A DNA stretch of 64,000 nucleotides from Syncephalis fuscata (lineage: Eukaryota > Zoopagomycota > Zoopagomycetes > Zoopagales > Piptocephalidaceae). Below are positions 47,046 through 59,149 of the stretch, in pieces. Position numbers and translations under genes: made by a program. Position 1 is the first letter of the stretch, and every line of letters begins with the position of its first letter. The stretch spans positions 330,703-394,702 of the forward strand of contig JAHLTZ010000027.1 of NCBI GenBank assembly GCA_025786725.1, read 5' to 3'. The notes below the pieces were generated by a model. The model was not told the DNA's origin. It saw nothing but the letters and a program-made list of their open reading frames with translations, and did no database searches.

Positions 47046-49811
47046 ATGAATAATGATAATGCGTCAGATTACGCTCAGGTAAGCTTGAGACAATGAAAAT
47101 GGCAATCATGAATGTATTGTGTTATTTTACTATTTAATATTATTATTTAATAAGCGACTAACATTTATTATATGAATCTATAGGAACCAAATGAGCAAAC
47201 AGATTCCAATCTGTCCCAAGGATCACAACAGCCACAGCAACGGCCGCTGGACCCGCTAATTGTTTCCATGTTTGTTACAAGCGGTACTATTCCACCTCCA
47301 GTGGCTGGTGCATCGCTGACGGTAATTGGTGATCGTCTCTGGGTATTTGGTGGTCGATTAGTAAGTAATCGACGTATGACAAGCGAACTCTATTCGCTCC
47401 ATATGGAAACATTTGTTTGGCGTAAACATAACAATCTGCCCGGTGATCCTGCACCTGAAGCACGCTATTTCCACAGTGCTGATCAGTATGCACCCGACCG
47501 ACTTGTAGTATTTGGCGGTATGGGCCAACGTTTATTGTCAGAAACGAGCAATAACTCTAATGGCCATGATACATCGGTTGTACTATCTGACGTCACTGTA
47601 CTTGATGTTAGTAATCCCGATAATCCACGTTGGCGCCGTCCTAGAATATCTGGACCGATACCACGTGCCAGATATGCGCATTTAACCGCCATTAATGGCC
47701 ACCAACTAGTCGTTATTGGCGGCCAAGATCTACAAAATACATATGTTGAAGATGTGCATACATTAGATCTGGATACATTCACCTGGACACAAGCATCGCC
47801 ATTCCCCAAGCATTGCGGTGTTTATCGCTCCATTGCCCTATGTTATGCTGGTTCAACGTATGTGTACAGTAATTACAATTTTACAGATGTTCGACGTGAA
47901 TTGCAAGTACTTGGTCCAGATCTACATCTTACCGATCGATCTCGTGGTATGACCGGTGAAAATAGACCACCTGGTCTACGTTTCCCCACCGGCCATCTTA
48001 TTGGCGATCATTTGGTCGTGAGTGGTACTTATTTAACCAACACTTCACAAACCTTCTCCACCTGGCTATTGGACATGCGCCGCCTTGTCTGGGCCCGGCT
48101 TGAATGTTCACGCCCTTTACACAAAGGCAGTTGGAATCGTGCCGTACTCGATGCACGCCGCAACCGACACTTAATTCTAGGCAATCGAGAACGCACGCTA
48201 CTTGTAGACTATGAACATCGACGGGTTAATTTTGAACATGTGGCCGCTGTATGCCTTGAATCATACGGTGTATACGATGTGCCACGACAGCGTATTAGTG
48301 TACTTGGACAAGAGTTGGGTGGTATTTTATTAAATCGACGACAATTTGCAGATTTTGAAATTCGAGTATCTGCAGATGCCAACGATTTGTCAGATGATGA
48401 AGATAATGACAGTAACAGCAACAATAATAGTCACAATAGTAATAGTGCTGAACATCGTAGTCCGAATGGAAATGAAGAAAGACGACGTACAAGTGAACAT
48501 AGTATTTCAAACGATACTGCATCTATGATCAATGGTCCACGTGGATCTATAGATGAATTAAGTAACGGCAGTGATAATCGCCGTAATTCAGAAATAACAC
48601 TGGTTACCAATCGATCATCATCTTATTCTTTACAAAATACAAATCGACATGTTGGCTTAGACAATACGCCATTACTGCGTGGTGAACGGGTCATCCTAGT
48701 CAATACGGCATTATTACGCCAACGTTGGCCTCATTTTGATCGATTGGTACGATCTAATACGAAAGAAAATCAACAACGCTTTCTACGCTTACCTGAGCCA
48801 TATTCGGTCATCCGTCATCTACTTCATTATTTGTATACAGGCGCACTTGACCCATCCTCTTCAGTGGATGTACTTGGTGAACTTATGGTACTTGGCGATG
48901 TTTATGACTTGAAAGAAATGTTATCACAAGCTGCCCATGTACTTCATGGTCGACTAACACTTGATACAGCACCACATATATTCAGATATGCCACCCTGGC
49001 TCATCGTAATGGATTACGTGTACGGGCATTAAGAATTATGCGTAGAAATGCCGATGTACTTGCTCGTTCAGTGGCCCTTTGGCAATTGCCAGATGCAATT
49101 CGTAATGATGTCATTGCATTTCTACCCCCTAACTTTCCTCGTACGCCACCAGCATCGGTCGCGGCCGTTCTAGCAGGAAGTCAAGCGCCGTCTACACGTC
49201 AAAATACACCCCGTCCTACACCGCCATCGGTATCAGAAAGAGCAGTGGATGCAGCGACGACGGCCGTAGCATCTACCATGCTGCCCATGACGTCTACAAC
49301 AGCAGCATCAACGACGACAACGATAGCTGAAGAAAATGAGCCTGGTCATAATGGTAACAACAATTATAATAATAATAGTATTAGTAATAGTAATAATAAC
49401 AATTCTAATCTTTCCACGACCACTCGAACCATCAATGGCTGGTCGTTCAATGACTCTATCAGCACCAATGGATATATAGTTAACGGGATACATACACGGC
49501 CGGAACGACCACTACACTCGAACCATCCTAGTATTAGTGGCACGTCAACATTTAGTGTAGATTCTGCCAATTCACGTCGCTGGATGCATCGTCCAAGCGC
49601 TGTCGGGTTATCGGCCATTGAAAGCCACCAACACCAACACGGAGGAGGAGCAGCACAGCAACGTCAACTATCTTCATTACATTACATACCGGGTACCACC
49701 ACTACTAACCATAACAACAGCACAGCAACAGCACAGCAACAGCAAGCAACGACCTATGCAAGACAACATATGCGAGCGGCCTCTACTTCAACAACGACAA
49801 TGCATCGATAA
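47046..49811 (+). CDS. Kelch-repeat and BTB-domain protein
   Basis: Two exons: 47046-47078 (MNNDNASDYAQ) and 47184-49811, joined in frame; total 886 residues. Starting at the Met at 47268 would lose 39 polar residues. Residues about 40-330 hold kelch repeats forming a beta-propeller: PPPVAGASLTVIGDRLWVFGG, ARYFHSADQYAPDRLVVFGG, ARYAHLTAINGHQLVVIGG and TGHLIGDHLVVSG. A Ser/Asn/Asp-rich disordered segment follows (about 370-460). The BTB part comes next: RVILVNTALLRQRWPHFDRL, LPEPYSVIRHLLHYLYTGAL and VLGELMVLGDVYDLKEM. The long C-tail is Asn/Ser/Thr/Gln-rich. This layout is common in fungi, where it is linked to polarity or stress signalling; BTB proteins can also adapt cullin-3. Exact role unknown. 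Low-complexity tails overlap AAC/CAG-type trinucleotide repeats. Confidence 0.9.
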
Positions 49812-50404
49812 TTTGTCTATTTGTTTTCGCTATTATCTGTGTTATTGCTGTTGTTTAATTTCTTCTATTATAATTCAACTATTTCATTTATTTCCAACGT
49901 AAATGCCATACTAGTTTTGCGAATTAACCATTATAGCGTAATACAAATACAAATGATTTAAAATGACAATGTATATAGATATAGACACGTAAGAGATAAT
50001 AATAATAATAATAATAATAATAATAGGTATTAGTAACTAGTAGAAAATGGTAATATAGTATTTACTATTAAAAAACATTAATATATTATTATTAAGTGAA
50101 AAATATTTATTGGCTTTATATTTAACATTGAACTGTGAATGGTCAGTCTAAAAAATAAATGACCATTCATAGAAACTAAGTAAGAACTTTAGTGTTGTGT
50201 GTGCGTGCTTATTTAGATTTAGGTGTCATTACAAAAGTGTTGATACGTCAAGAGTTGTTGTTGTTGTTGTTGAAAAGCAAGTTATTTCCATCAGTCCACT
50301 ACCGTTAAAGCCGGTAGATGAGCGATGAGATTGAACAAAAGAAAGAGAAAAGTAAAACGACAAAGCAGAACAAGAATATAGAAGGAGTTATACAGCATGG
50401 ATCA
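49812..50404. other. Intergenic with AAT and GTT trinucleotide repeats
   Basis: Spacer between convergent genes. An (AAT)n run at about 49997-50024 and GTT units near 50255-50270. No gene. Confidence 0.7.
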
Positions 50405-53400
50405 TTATTCATCGGAAAGTTCCAACATTTTAACCTCGCCATGACTATTACCGGCAATCATATTGTTAGTTTTACGGCGCCAGGCCACAGCACTAACAAA
50501 TAACGTTGCATCATTGGATCGAGATTCTTGACCCTGTTAACAACAGTCATTAATATTTCATTGTTATTATTAAATAGTCTATGTAAACTTACCCTTAAAA
50601 TACTGGTGGTGTTAAATGGTGTTACAATGGCTGGTTGAGTTAGTGGTGCAAAATAAGTATAAATGTTATTATCTTCACTCCCACAACTGATCCATTGACC
50701 GTCATGACTAACAGATAGACCGACAAAGTTCTTGTCATTGACATGGCCTTTGTACGTGCGTAGACATTTGCCCGATTCAGAATGACTCCACGATTTGAGT
50801 GAAGCATCGGTTGAAACAGTAATAAATGTATCAGCATCTAAATAGCGAATACAAGAGATGGCTTTTCGGTGACCTTGACACACATAGAGTGGTTCAGAGG
50901 GATATCTCAAGTCGTAACAGTAAGCATAGTGATCTATAATGAATAAATGCATATACATAGGTGGGTGAGTGGTGTTGAATTGTAGTAATAGAGATATCAA
51001 CTTACCTGCACAGCCAAACGTGAGAATGTTGCTATCTTTTGGACTAAATCGCACTGTGCAAATATTGGCTTTACCATAAATGGTCATGGCTGATGTTGCT
51101 TGACTAGTAGACCAGATTTTAACTAATTAAATCGTACATTATTATTAGTATGACTACTATTAGTATGACTGTTTAATAATCACCTTTGGCATCATCACTG
51201 CCACTAGCTAGACGGGTTCTATCGTTGGGTGCATAATCGACTGACCATGCACGGCACTCGTGTTCTTGGTAGGCAGAGACTGGTTTGCCACTACTTGTAT
51301 CCAATATTGTAACAATACCATCATAATCTGCACTGGCCAGCTGAACAGGATTGTAGTGATTCCACGAAACACAGCTAAACACGGTTGAGATACATTTATG
51401 GTCAACACGCTATACTGTACAGCTTATTCTATTCGCCTACCTTATTCGATTGGGACCGGTAATTTCTCGAATGGGCAGTAGATGCGGTGTATCGGTCGTT
51501 GAATCACGAATGATGCCTTCAGATTGTACTTGACGGTGATGTCGCATCCAATCACAGAAACTATTGATTTCAAATAGTTTAATCTTGCGAGTAACACCGG
51601 CCAGTGCAAAGTGTGTATCTTCCACATTGAATTCTATACTGGACACAATGGCTGATGCATTAATGGAATCACCATAGCGCATACGGCCCAGTGAACGCAT
51701 TGTTCTGTTTTGTGATAATGTCTCGATATAAGATGTTATATTAGAAAATGCACCAACGGGCTGAGTGCGGTCAAGTACAGGTTCTATTTATATGATTATA
51801 TAAGTTACTGTGTTTACAAGTGTAATCATTGGCAGATGTAATAAATACATCGCTATATCAATACAGTATAATAATGACAGCTACTTACGATTAGCAACTT
51901 GATTCAAGTATAAATCACCTAATTCAGGATAGAATTGCTCAATACGTCGTCGATGCTGATAACTAATTGTATCGTTGGCATGTGTAGGCGTACTATTAGA
52001 TTAATGTTAACATAAATACTTGTATAGCACCGTGTAGTGTGAGTAACTTACGCTGGTGGATCGATCATTAGTGACTCATCCTAATAATGACTATGGTAAA
52101 TACAACTGCTACTGTGCATTAGTAATTATTACTAACCTGATAGCTGCGTTTAATACTGGCCCATCCACGATCATCACCGTGATGATAGTCGTTCATATCG
52201 ACAACACGGCCCATACGATGACCTGATGTCGGTACATCTGGTACAATGTTGGACATTTGCATATTGGTTGTGTATTGTTGGGCCGAAGAGGCAGCTTGTT
52301 GGATGCCATCCTCCAAATGTGTCAACTGTCTTTGCATTGTGTCCATTTTCTATTTATATTTATATACATGGCTTGTTATTAGTCTATGGCATATCAATGG
52401 TGCCATTTAACTTACCGATTGGAGTGAAATCTTCAATGACTGAAATAGATCGCCTAGTAATTGAAAAGTTTCAGCCTTTCGTTGATCATTCTGTATCTGT
52501 GCCGTATCTAGTGCCCAATCATTTGAATTGACATCTAATCACATATATCGAGTTAATTGATGATTAAAATGTAAATAATATAATAGTCAGCTATGCTATA
52601 TTATATTATTGTTATCAATATTTACCTTGGCTAGTCTCGTGGAGTGAGGCGTCAAGTGCCGAAAGTGGAAATTGCAATGATGAAGGCATTTGTTGTGCTT
52701 GACGTATAAGACGAGCACTTCGAATTACGACATTTACTAAACATCGTTTAATTCAATTCAATTCAATAACTAGTTATATAAATATTAAATTATACCTACG
52801 TTGAATATTATTTTGTAAATCGCTTTTCAAACTAGTACGTTTGCACATTGGACACTTTTGATCGTTGGTTAAATGGCGATGAATACAATTACAACTGCCA
52901 TTACTCATTGTAAGCTACAGTTAGTTAATATTGTACATAACTTACCAGAATGAATGCTGACATGGTAGACTGGTGGCATCTTCCATTAAATTATGGCAAA
53001 TTGGGCTATATTCATCAACAATTACCATATAAGTTACCAATCCTTTGCAGCCTTTGATGCAGAATAAAGATTTAACAACATCTTTTCCACTTACCATTTA
53101 AGTCCTTGGTCTTCTGTCAGTTGTAGAAGGGCCATCATTGCTGGTTCCATACCGCTTAACGAGCTGTTGTTGGGCAAGCGCGATGGATAAGGCATAGCAC
53201 GATTGTTTGTAGCGGGTGTTCTAACCATCGTATTCGATGCCGTGCGCCTTAAACGCTTATTTGGCCGTGCTTCGATAGGCAGCTCACTGTCCCGTTCAAC
53301 CGCTCCCTGTGCTAATAAGCGAGAGACTACCATGTTACTAGTTGTATATTGCGAGTTTGGATGCGAGTTTGGAAATAAAGGATGCTGTGTTGGCGTCTGT

Positions 53401-53597
53401 CTCCTTTGCTGTTCCATAGATGCTGTTCTTATTGCTGTTGCTTGTCTTGCCGATGAAGAAAGTATGCGTTGACCAGAATAATGAGTAATACGTCTCTGCG
53501 ATGCTAAGTCGGGAAAGTCGATTGGATGGGTTGAGTTACTGGTAGCGGCGGTAGTAGTAACCGTCTCGTCAAGTTCAATATTTATAGGTTGACTCAT
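50405..53597 (-). CDS. COP1: COP1-like RING / WD40 E3 ubiquitin ligase
   Basis: ATG at 53597; stop TAA at 50405. At least eleven exons. Exon 1 (53095-53597) is disordered with a basic patch RPNKRLRR, a likely nuclear signal. Exons 1-3 together build a C3HC4 RING: CPICHNLMEDATSLPCQHSF, continuing C-C-N-CIHRHL and CPMC, with introns falling inside the finger. A polar region with coiled-coil tendency (KMDTMQRQLTHLEDGIQ) follows. The WD40 propeller then shows ISCVSWNHYNPVQLASADYDG, YQEHECRAWSVDYAP, CQGHRKAISCIRYLDADTFI, DASLKSW and DGQWISCGSEDNNIYTY, with the last strand in AVAWRRKTNNMIAGNSHGEV. The order and the conserved SW-N, SADY-G, EH--RAWSVD and GSEDN--Y-Y blocks match COP1, which ubiquitinates transcription factors. 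I used a 66-nt intron ending GTGTTTAG before SCVSW, which keeps frame. Confidence 0.88.
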
Positions 53598-55014
53598 GGC
53601 AAGCTGAACTAAAAAAAGAAGCTCCTTTTGGTAGCCAAGCAATGAGTTTGCCAAGTATTACACCTCACCCACAAAGTGGTGCCTTATTTGACAAAAAACC
53701 AAGCAGAAATGTTTGTTTAATAAGCACGCACAAATAAAGTAAGAATAGAGTTGGCCAAGTAGAAAGTGTGTTTTAAAAGTGATTAAAGTAGAGGGAAAAC
53801 GCCAAACTTTCAAATGTTGTTATAGATGGTCATAGAGTGGAAGAAAGCGGGTAAAGAGTAGGCTCAACACTGTAGCAATAGAACAATAAAGAATACGAGT
53901 AGTTAAAACGAAAGGAGGCAGCTTAGTGTAGTAAGTGTATTCTTTAGAGCCTAATTCCCCAAAACAAAGAACAGTAAGTGTGTAGGTGTGTGATCACTAT
54001 AGTATACAATTTCAGATTGGCACAATAGTAAACGAACACTGTGTATACTCAGGAACAGCTTTATAAATCAAAGGCGAAGTATATACCGTGTAACGGGCAA
54101 CGCATTTATTTCCAGTATATGCCAAATTCCAAGGAGTGTCTCACATCACCGAGTGCAATCATCCATGCTGCAACGCCCCTAAACGCCTTTGCTTTATTGA
54201 AAAAAATACGTATATAATACAGTGGAGTACAAATCATGGTCAATTATTAATCATTTCTGACAGTTTGAAGCCATGTGAGCATGGTGCTGGCGAATGGCAA
54301 CGCGGCTTTGTAGCACGTACGTATCGATTGCAACGCCGGACCCAGGGAGAACTCCTGTCCGTTTATAATGCACAATGTAAGCGGCACGCACAACGTGTAA
54401 GCCTCTTGCTTGAAACGAGGGCTTACCGGCCTTGCTATCAACGCAACTCAACGTTGTTGCTATATTCTATCAAGGACTATGGCAGCAATATCTTGTTTAT
54501 TGTACAGCACGGCGATTCTAATAATGGATGGACTGTTGTTTTCCATTCCTGGATGGCCAAGAAGTGGGCGAAGCCGTTGCATGGCGAAACTGGCAACGTT
54601 TTGTGGAACAGCGCAAAGTATTCTAGCAAAGAAGTGTAAAAGAACCTGGCCAAAACATTTACCAAACGTAAAAGGATCATGATAAGCAAGTATGCATGGC
54701 AATGTTAATAATAAGAATAGTCTAATAATAGCTTAATAATGTTATTTATCCTCATAACAATAACAACAATAAACAAGTGATACATTGATCCATTATATTT
54801 TATCTGGCCATTGTTTACATAACATTGTCTTTAATACCTTTGCAAAGCAGTGTAATTCACCGAATAGCTAAACGACTACATTGAATTAAAAATAGAATAT
54901 GTTTGTGCCATGATTGAATTTAATAAGCCAATGACCAGATTTGTTTATTTCACCTATTGAAATACAAAACTCGTCTTATTTACAGCAACGCCATCTTACT
55001 AGATGTTATTGCCG
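53598..55014. other. Intergenic, holding one ATG-less open frame
   Basis: COP1 promoter at the left. The only notable item is the 167-codon frame at 54116-54639 described separately. The remainder is AT-rich. Confidence 0.5.
54116..54639 (+). pseudogene. Unrecognised open frame without ATG (exon of an unknown gene, or a gene remnant)
   Basis: An open frame runs from a good splice-acceptor-like site (TTATTTCCAG, ending 54115) to the TAA at 54637-54639. Translated, it looks more protein-like than neighbouring intergenic frames: WQRGFVARTYRLQRRTQG, YGSNILFIVQHGDSNNGW and TVVFHSWMAKKWAKP, rich in Trp, Gly and Arg. No ATG opens it, and no upstream exon in frame was found; a GTAAGT donor-like site exists at 53974 but its left side has no ATG. 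I do not recognise a family. It may be the last exon of a gene, a pseudogene or chance. Confidence 0.25.
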
Positions 55015-55869
55015 TTAGATGCGGCCACCTCCGCGACGATTATTAAAGAATGCCTTAACTACATAGACTTGAATAGCCGCCATTGTAACAATGGTGGCAC
55101 TTTCAAAAAACGAAAACCAAAATACTCGGTTTTCAGTGCTTTTAACCGTACTGAAGTTGCGATTTTCACGAGTACGGAAGTATTTCTGGGCGCGTAGCAC
55201 ATGGCCAACGCCTGCGTTCATACGAAAGATGCTTTCATCCATGGCCGATGCTTGTTCGGCGCCCAAAGGATGTGCAACTGGCATTGAAGCTTTGTGCTCT
55301 TCATTTTCAACGGAAATGTCAAAATCAATCAACTTCTGGCCCGACGATACTTGTGAATTATCAAAGCAGAACGAGTATTCGCCCTGGCTATTGCCTGTAA
55401 AGATATAATCACCTTGACGCTTCTTTGAGCCGGTAAATAGAATTCGCGTCGATGGATCGGTTACGGAAAAGTCGATATCAAAATCACCGCCCGTTTGTAC
55501 CTATAACCATCAATTGGTGCGTTTGTTCGTTAGCTAGTTAGTTAACAGTGCTATTGACGCTGCATTTCTGTTATTCGTCGCTTTCGTTTCTTCATCGCGT
55601 GACCATATGACGCAATTGGACCACGCGATGCTTAATAGTGTATTGTCCTTTGTAAGCCACATGATCTCGCGCTATCAAAGGCTGTTCACTCTTAACAATC
55701 TCTCGGCCTGTCTTACCGCAAAATAGAAGGCCACCTTACGACCAGCCTCAGGTACCCAGGTGTAGAAGCACTCATGGGCACCCTGGTTCACCCAGTAGGT
55801 TAATGAGGTGGCCAGTACATTCTGGGCCAGTAGTGCAAGTGATAATAGCAAAGTAAGCGCCTTCATCAT
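55015..55869 (-). CDS. p24 / emp24-family ER-Golgi cargo receptor
   Basis: Two exons: 55717-55869 and 55015-55500, intron 55501-55716, total 212 residues. The layout is that of p24 proteins: signal peptide (MMKALTLLLSLALLAQNVLA), GOLD domain with the paired cysteines in HECFYTWV and YSFCFDNS and the strand GGDFDIDFSVTDP, a helical stretch VGHVLRAQKYFRTRENRNFSTVKSTENR, one membrane segment (FFESATIVTMAAIQVYVVKAFF) and a short basic tail. p24 proteins cycle in COPI/COPII vesicles and select cargo such as GPI-anchored proteins. The tail FFNNRRGGGRI carries the Phe-Phe COPII-type signal next to arginines. Subfamily (beta, gamma, delta or alpha) is not decided here. Two Met codons begin the frame; the first is used. 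Confidence 0.93.
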
Positions 55870-58005
55870 CGTAGTATAATAGAACAGAGACGAATAAACG
55901 AAGATTGACGAACGAAATGACGATGAAGAGGCGCTGTTGCTGTTGTGGGCCAGTCAGCTTCAACCACGTCGTTGACGAATAATTTTCAAGTTTTTGATTT
56001 GAAAACTGTAAGTTCAATCGACGATTTACGCCTTCAACTATTATCCTTTACACACTACACTCGTTTGTTTAAAGCAGTATACTTAATTCAATAAATTGTA
56101 ATAATAATTGGTTATGGGTTTTGAAAAGCGGTGTGTGTATACAATGTAGATTAATAGAACATATAACTAAACAGTGTTTGGCCAATGGACGGCTATAATA
56201 TCTGATGACGTTGATAGTATTGGTTTAGGATAGATAGTGTGATAATAGAAAGACTGATACAATCCTGTATTGATCATCACTAGGCATACGTCAGGTAAAA
56301 GTACTGATAAGTTGGATTGTATTGTTTAAGCTGTGAAAGAGAATAAATAAAAAATTGTGTTGATTTGTAGAGAGGTATTGTGTATATGATTACTATAGCT
56401 ATTATGGTGGATGTTGTATACATATGATAGTAGCAATGTTAGCTGTATTGCAAGTATGACTGCCAAACTGGATTATCATTCATTACCAATATTAAAACAA
56501 ATAACAAAACATGTATATATAATAGAAAATGTAATTGTGCTAATGCAAATGTTTATTAGCAATAAGATTACATTAAACAATTTCAGCTATTATCCATGAC
56601 CATGACTTTGTTGAAGATATGGAAATATTTTGTCTAATTTTATTTTCCATTTACATCGAATGCATAGATGTAGTTAGTGAGGTGATATAAATGAATGGTA
56701 AGTGAGTGAATACTGATTATAGATTATAATAAGTATATATATATATGACTAGGTAAGCCAAATCAAATTTACAAAAATATAACTAGTAACAAAAAGGCTG
56801 TTTTTATTAATAGAATACAGCTAATAGAACATAAAATAGTATATAATAGAATAAATAATAATGGTAAGGCCGTATTATACACGACTGGATGAGCACGGTG
56901 ACTTAAATTCTATAAAAATACAACCAACCAACGATAAGCAAGCAACTTTCATTGTTAGTATGTGACCAGTGAATCATAGAGTGATGATATACAATGGAAA
57001 GAGAGTGAATGGTAATGTTGAAGTTATAGTATACAGCTAGATGAGTGGGGTAAACGAAATAACTTAAAGTTTGTAGATAATAAGCATAGTAGTAAATAGG
57101 CAACAGTTTTGAATAAAGCAAGGCCAAATAGTTATAAAATGATATACATTATAATGATATAAACAGAACGGTTTTATGCTACCGTCTATCAATTATATAA
57201 CTAACATGAATAAGTCCATTTTTTATTGAAAAAACTTTCATTATTTGAAACAAATATAAAAACGTGTTACGGACAATACAAGTATCTTATCTCTTAATCT
57301 ATAGAACAAGGCGGCTGCAAGAATGGCAGTTGCGCAAAAAGCAAATAATTAAGGCGAAAAGAACAACGACTTATTGTGTGGCAAGTCCGGTTATGCACAA
57401 CAATAAGCATTCCATTTTCTTTATCCAGTTATGCACAGCAACTTAATGCCAGTTATCAGCGCTATTATTAATTGTTTAATAATAGAAAGGTCCGTGGTTA
57501 TCTGCACCATACCATCTGTAATTCAGCTTTACGAGTACATAAAATGTACATACGGTGAATAAGGCAATCGCTATACACTACAATACAGGCTATTCTAATA
57601 CAGGCGTGATGAACGGCCATTACCCACTCATCAGTGAATTTCAAGTTATGCGAGGATGTTTTCAGCTAGACTGTGTCATTGGTTAGATGGTATATTTTTA
57701 GCACAATGGCAGTGTATTACGCTTTTGTCGTTCATTTTTCTTCCTTTGCCTTCCTTTACCCTCTGTGCTTGCCAATACCGGACAGACCGAGGCCAACGAC
57801 TGGTGCACTCCGACCTGTCAAGTTTTATGTGCAGGTATGTACAACCAATGAGCAGCATGGGTGATTGAGCAATGATTTCCAGCATGCGGAATAAAAGCAT
57901 CACGCCTCTACGACAGTTTGCCCACTCTACATCTACCTCTTATCTTTACACACCTCTTAGCTTGCGTAATATCTTTGGCAAGAGTTACTTATACTGTTCT
58001 GTGCA
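55870..58005. other. Intergenic, AT-rich, possible diverged repeat copy
   Basis: No supported gene. 56690-57130 may contain an old copy of the dispersed repeat (minus orientation). The promoter of the RlpA-like gene lies at the right end, pyrimidine-rich near 57730-57770. Confidence 0.5.
56690..57130 (-). repeat. Possible old copy of dispersed repeat family
   Basis: Segments around GTTGAAGTTATAGTATACAG, GATGAGTGGGG and GCAACAGTTTTGAATAAAG align loosely with 34800-35095 and with 59600-59960. Similarity is by eye and low. Confidence 0.3.
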
Positions 58006-58893
58006 ATGTATTTCACTAATACTCTTGCTGTTGTCGCTGTCGCCGTGGGTGCCTCTACTACTGTTAATGCGCTCCCGGCGAGCGTTGATATTTCTGCTGC
58101 TGTCAATACACTAGTTAGCCTTGGCAAAGCTACATTTTATAATCCCGGTATCGGTACCGGCGCCTGTGGCAAGACCCACGGCGATAATGAACATGTTGTT
58201 GCTATCCCTAGATCTTTCTTTACATCTGCTAATCCAAATCTTGATCCAATGTGTAATGCTTGTGCGCGGGTAAAAGGTCCCAAAGGCAGTATTATCGTCA
58301 AAGTAGTCGATATTTGTCCTACCTGTCCAGGAAACACTATTGATCTTAGCCCGGCAGCCTTTTCCCAAATTGGTATACAGGATGAAGGACGCATTAGCGT
58401 CTCTTGGGGCTTATGCTCATGCAGTGAAAGCGCTGAATCTGCTCCTGCTCCTCCTGCCACCACACCTGCCGCTCCGGCTCCAGTAACTCCTGCTCCAGAA
58501 ACTACACCTGCTGCTCCGGCTCCAGTATATACTCCTCCTGCTCCGGTGGTTCCAGCTCCGGCTCCAGTAGTTCCAGCTCCGGCTCCAGTAGTTCCAGTTC
58601 CGGCTCCAGTAGTTCCAGCTCCGGCTCCAGTATATACTCCTGCTCCGGTAGCTCCAGCTCCAGCTCCAGTAGTTCCAGCTCCGGCTCCAGTATATACTCC
58701 TCCTGCACCAGCAGTTCCAGCTCCGGCCGTGCCGGTTCAACCCTCCACCCCTAGTGTTGTCCCGGACTCTTCGATATATACACCACCTACCACACCGGCT
58801 GATACAGGTATAAACAATATTATAAATGCAAAAACTTGTCCTCACTGCCATGCTGTGCGTAGATGCCGTCGCAAAGTCCATACTGCCTACTAA
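58006..58893 (+). CDS. Secreted RlpA/expansin-like double-psi beta-barrel protein with Pro-Ala repeats
   Basis: Single exon, 295 residues. A signal peptide (MYFTNTLAVVAVAVGASTTV) is followed by a DPBB domain: GKATFYNPGIGTGACGKTHGD, EHVVAIPRSFF, CNACARVKGPKGSIIVKVVDICPTC and IDLSPAAFSQIG, with GRISVSWGLCSC at the end. The conserved Cys pairs and the D-x-C-P-x-C motif are typical of fungal RlpA-like/expansin-like (barwin-fold) proteins, which act on or bind wall polysaccharides without known hydrolase activity. From residue 150 to 255 the chain is Pro/Ala/Val repeats (PAPVVPAPAPV units), a rod-like linker. The C-terminus is unusual: a short Cys-rich basic tail TCPHCHAVRRCRRKVHTAY. Cell-wall location is inferred. 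Confidence 0.88.
   Translation: MYFTNTLAVVAVAVGASTTVNALPASVDISAAVNTLVSLGKATFYNPGIGTGACGKTHGDNEHVVAIPRSFFTSANPNLDPMCNACARVKGPKGSIIVKVVDICPTCPGNTIDLSPAAFSQIGIQDEGRISVSWGLCSCSESAESAPAPPATTPAAPAPVTPAPETTPAAPAPVYTPPAPVVPAPAPVVPAPAPVVPVPAPVVPAPAPVYTPAPVAPAPAPVVPAPAPVYTPPAPAVPAPAVPVQPSTPSVVPDSSIYTPPTTPADTGINNIINAKTCPHCHAVRRCRRKVHTAY
58503..58735 (+). repeat. Tandem coding repeat (Pro-Ala-Pro-Val units)
   Basis: GCTCCGGCTCCAGTAGTTCC-type units repeat with few changes, encoding PAPVVP/PAPVYTP. The near-identity at DNA level points to recent expansion or ongoing length change. Confidence 0.85.
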
Positions 58894-58936
58894 TCCATAA
58901 ATAAATAATATACTGTTTCTACTTCTGAATGATTTG

Positions 58937-59030
58937 TTAGCAATATAAAATAAATACTATCCATAAGCATGTTCTAAACAGTAAATATACTTATGCTTCT
59001 GCAAACGCAAGTCATCTATATTATTGTCAT
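58937..59030. repeat. Sequence resembling the TFIIF beta 3' end/flank
   Basis: GCAATATAAA, then TATCCATAAGCATG, then GCTTCTGCAAACGCAAGTCA align with GCAATATAAA, TATCCACAAGCATG and GCTTCTTCAAACTCATCGTCA at 60164-60258. The match runs into the last codons of the TFIIF gene. It is either a duplicated fragment of that gene or a repeat that ends at it. Confidence 0.4.
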
Positions 59031-59149
59031 TATTTGCATGCCATTGAAGGCCGTTTGCTATAGGATCATTGTATTTAACGGCAGTCGATGCTGATATAAA
59101 ACATATCACTGTCATATAAGAGATTGATGATCATTTATTTGTGTCATTT

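Noticed and set aside
50458-50530. COP1 ending in the frame VKLTI at 50458
   Set aside because: The frame used after a phase-0 junction continues to 50405 and matches the final COP1 strand, so the shorter frame is a shadow.
51387-51452. Apparent frame break in the COP1 WD40 part
   Set aside because: First read as a very short intron plus a lost base; a 66-nt canonical intron ending GTGTTTAG restores frame and gives the expected ISCVSW block.
54247-54702. Minus-strand frames opposite the ATG-less open frame
   Set aside because: Shorter, without motifs or ATG context; less protein-like than the plus frame.
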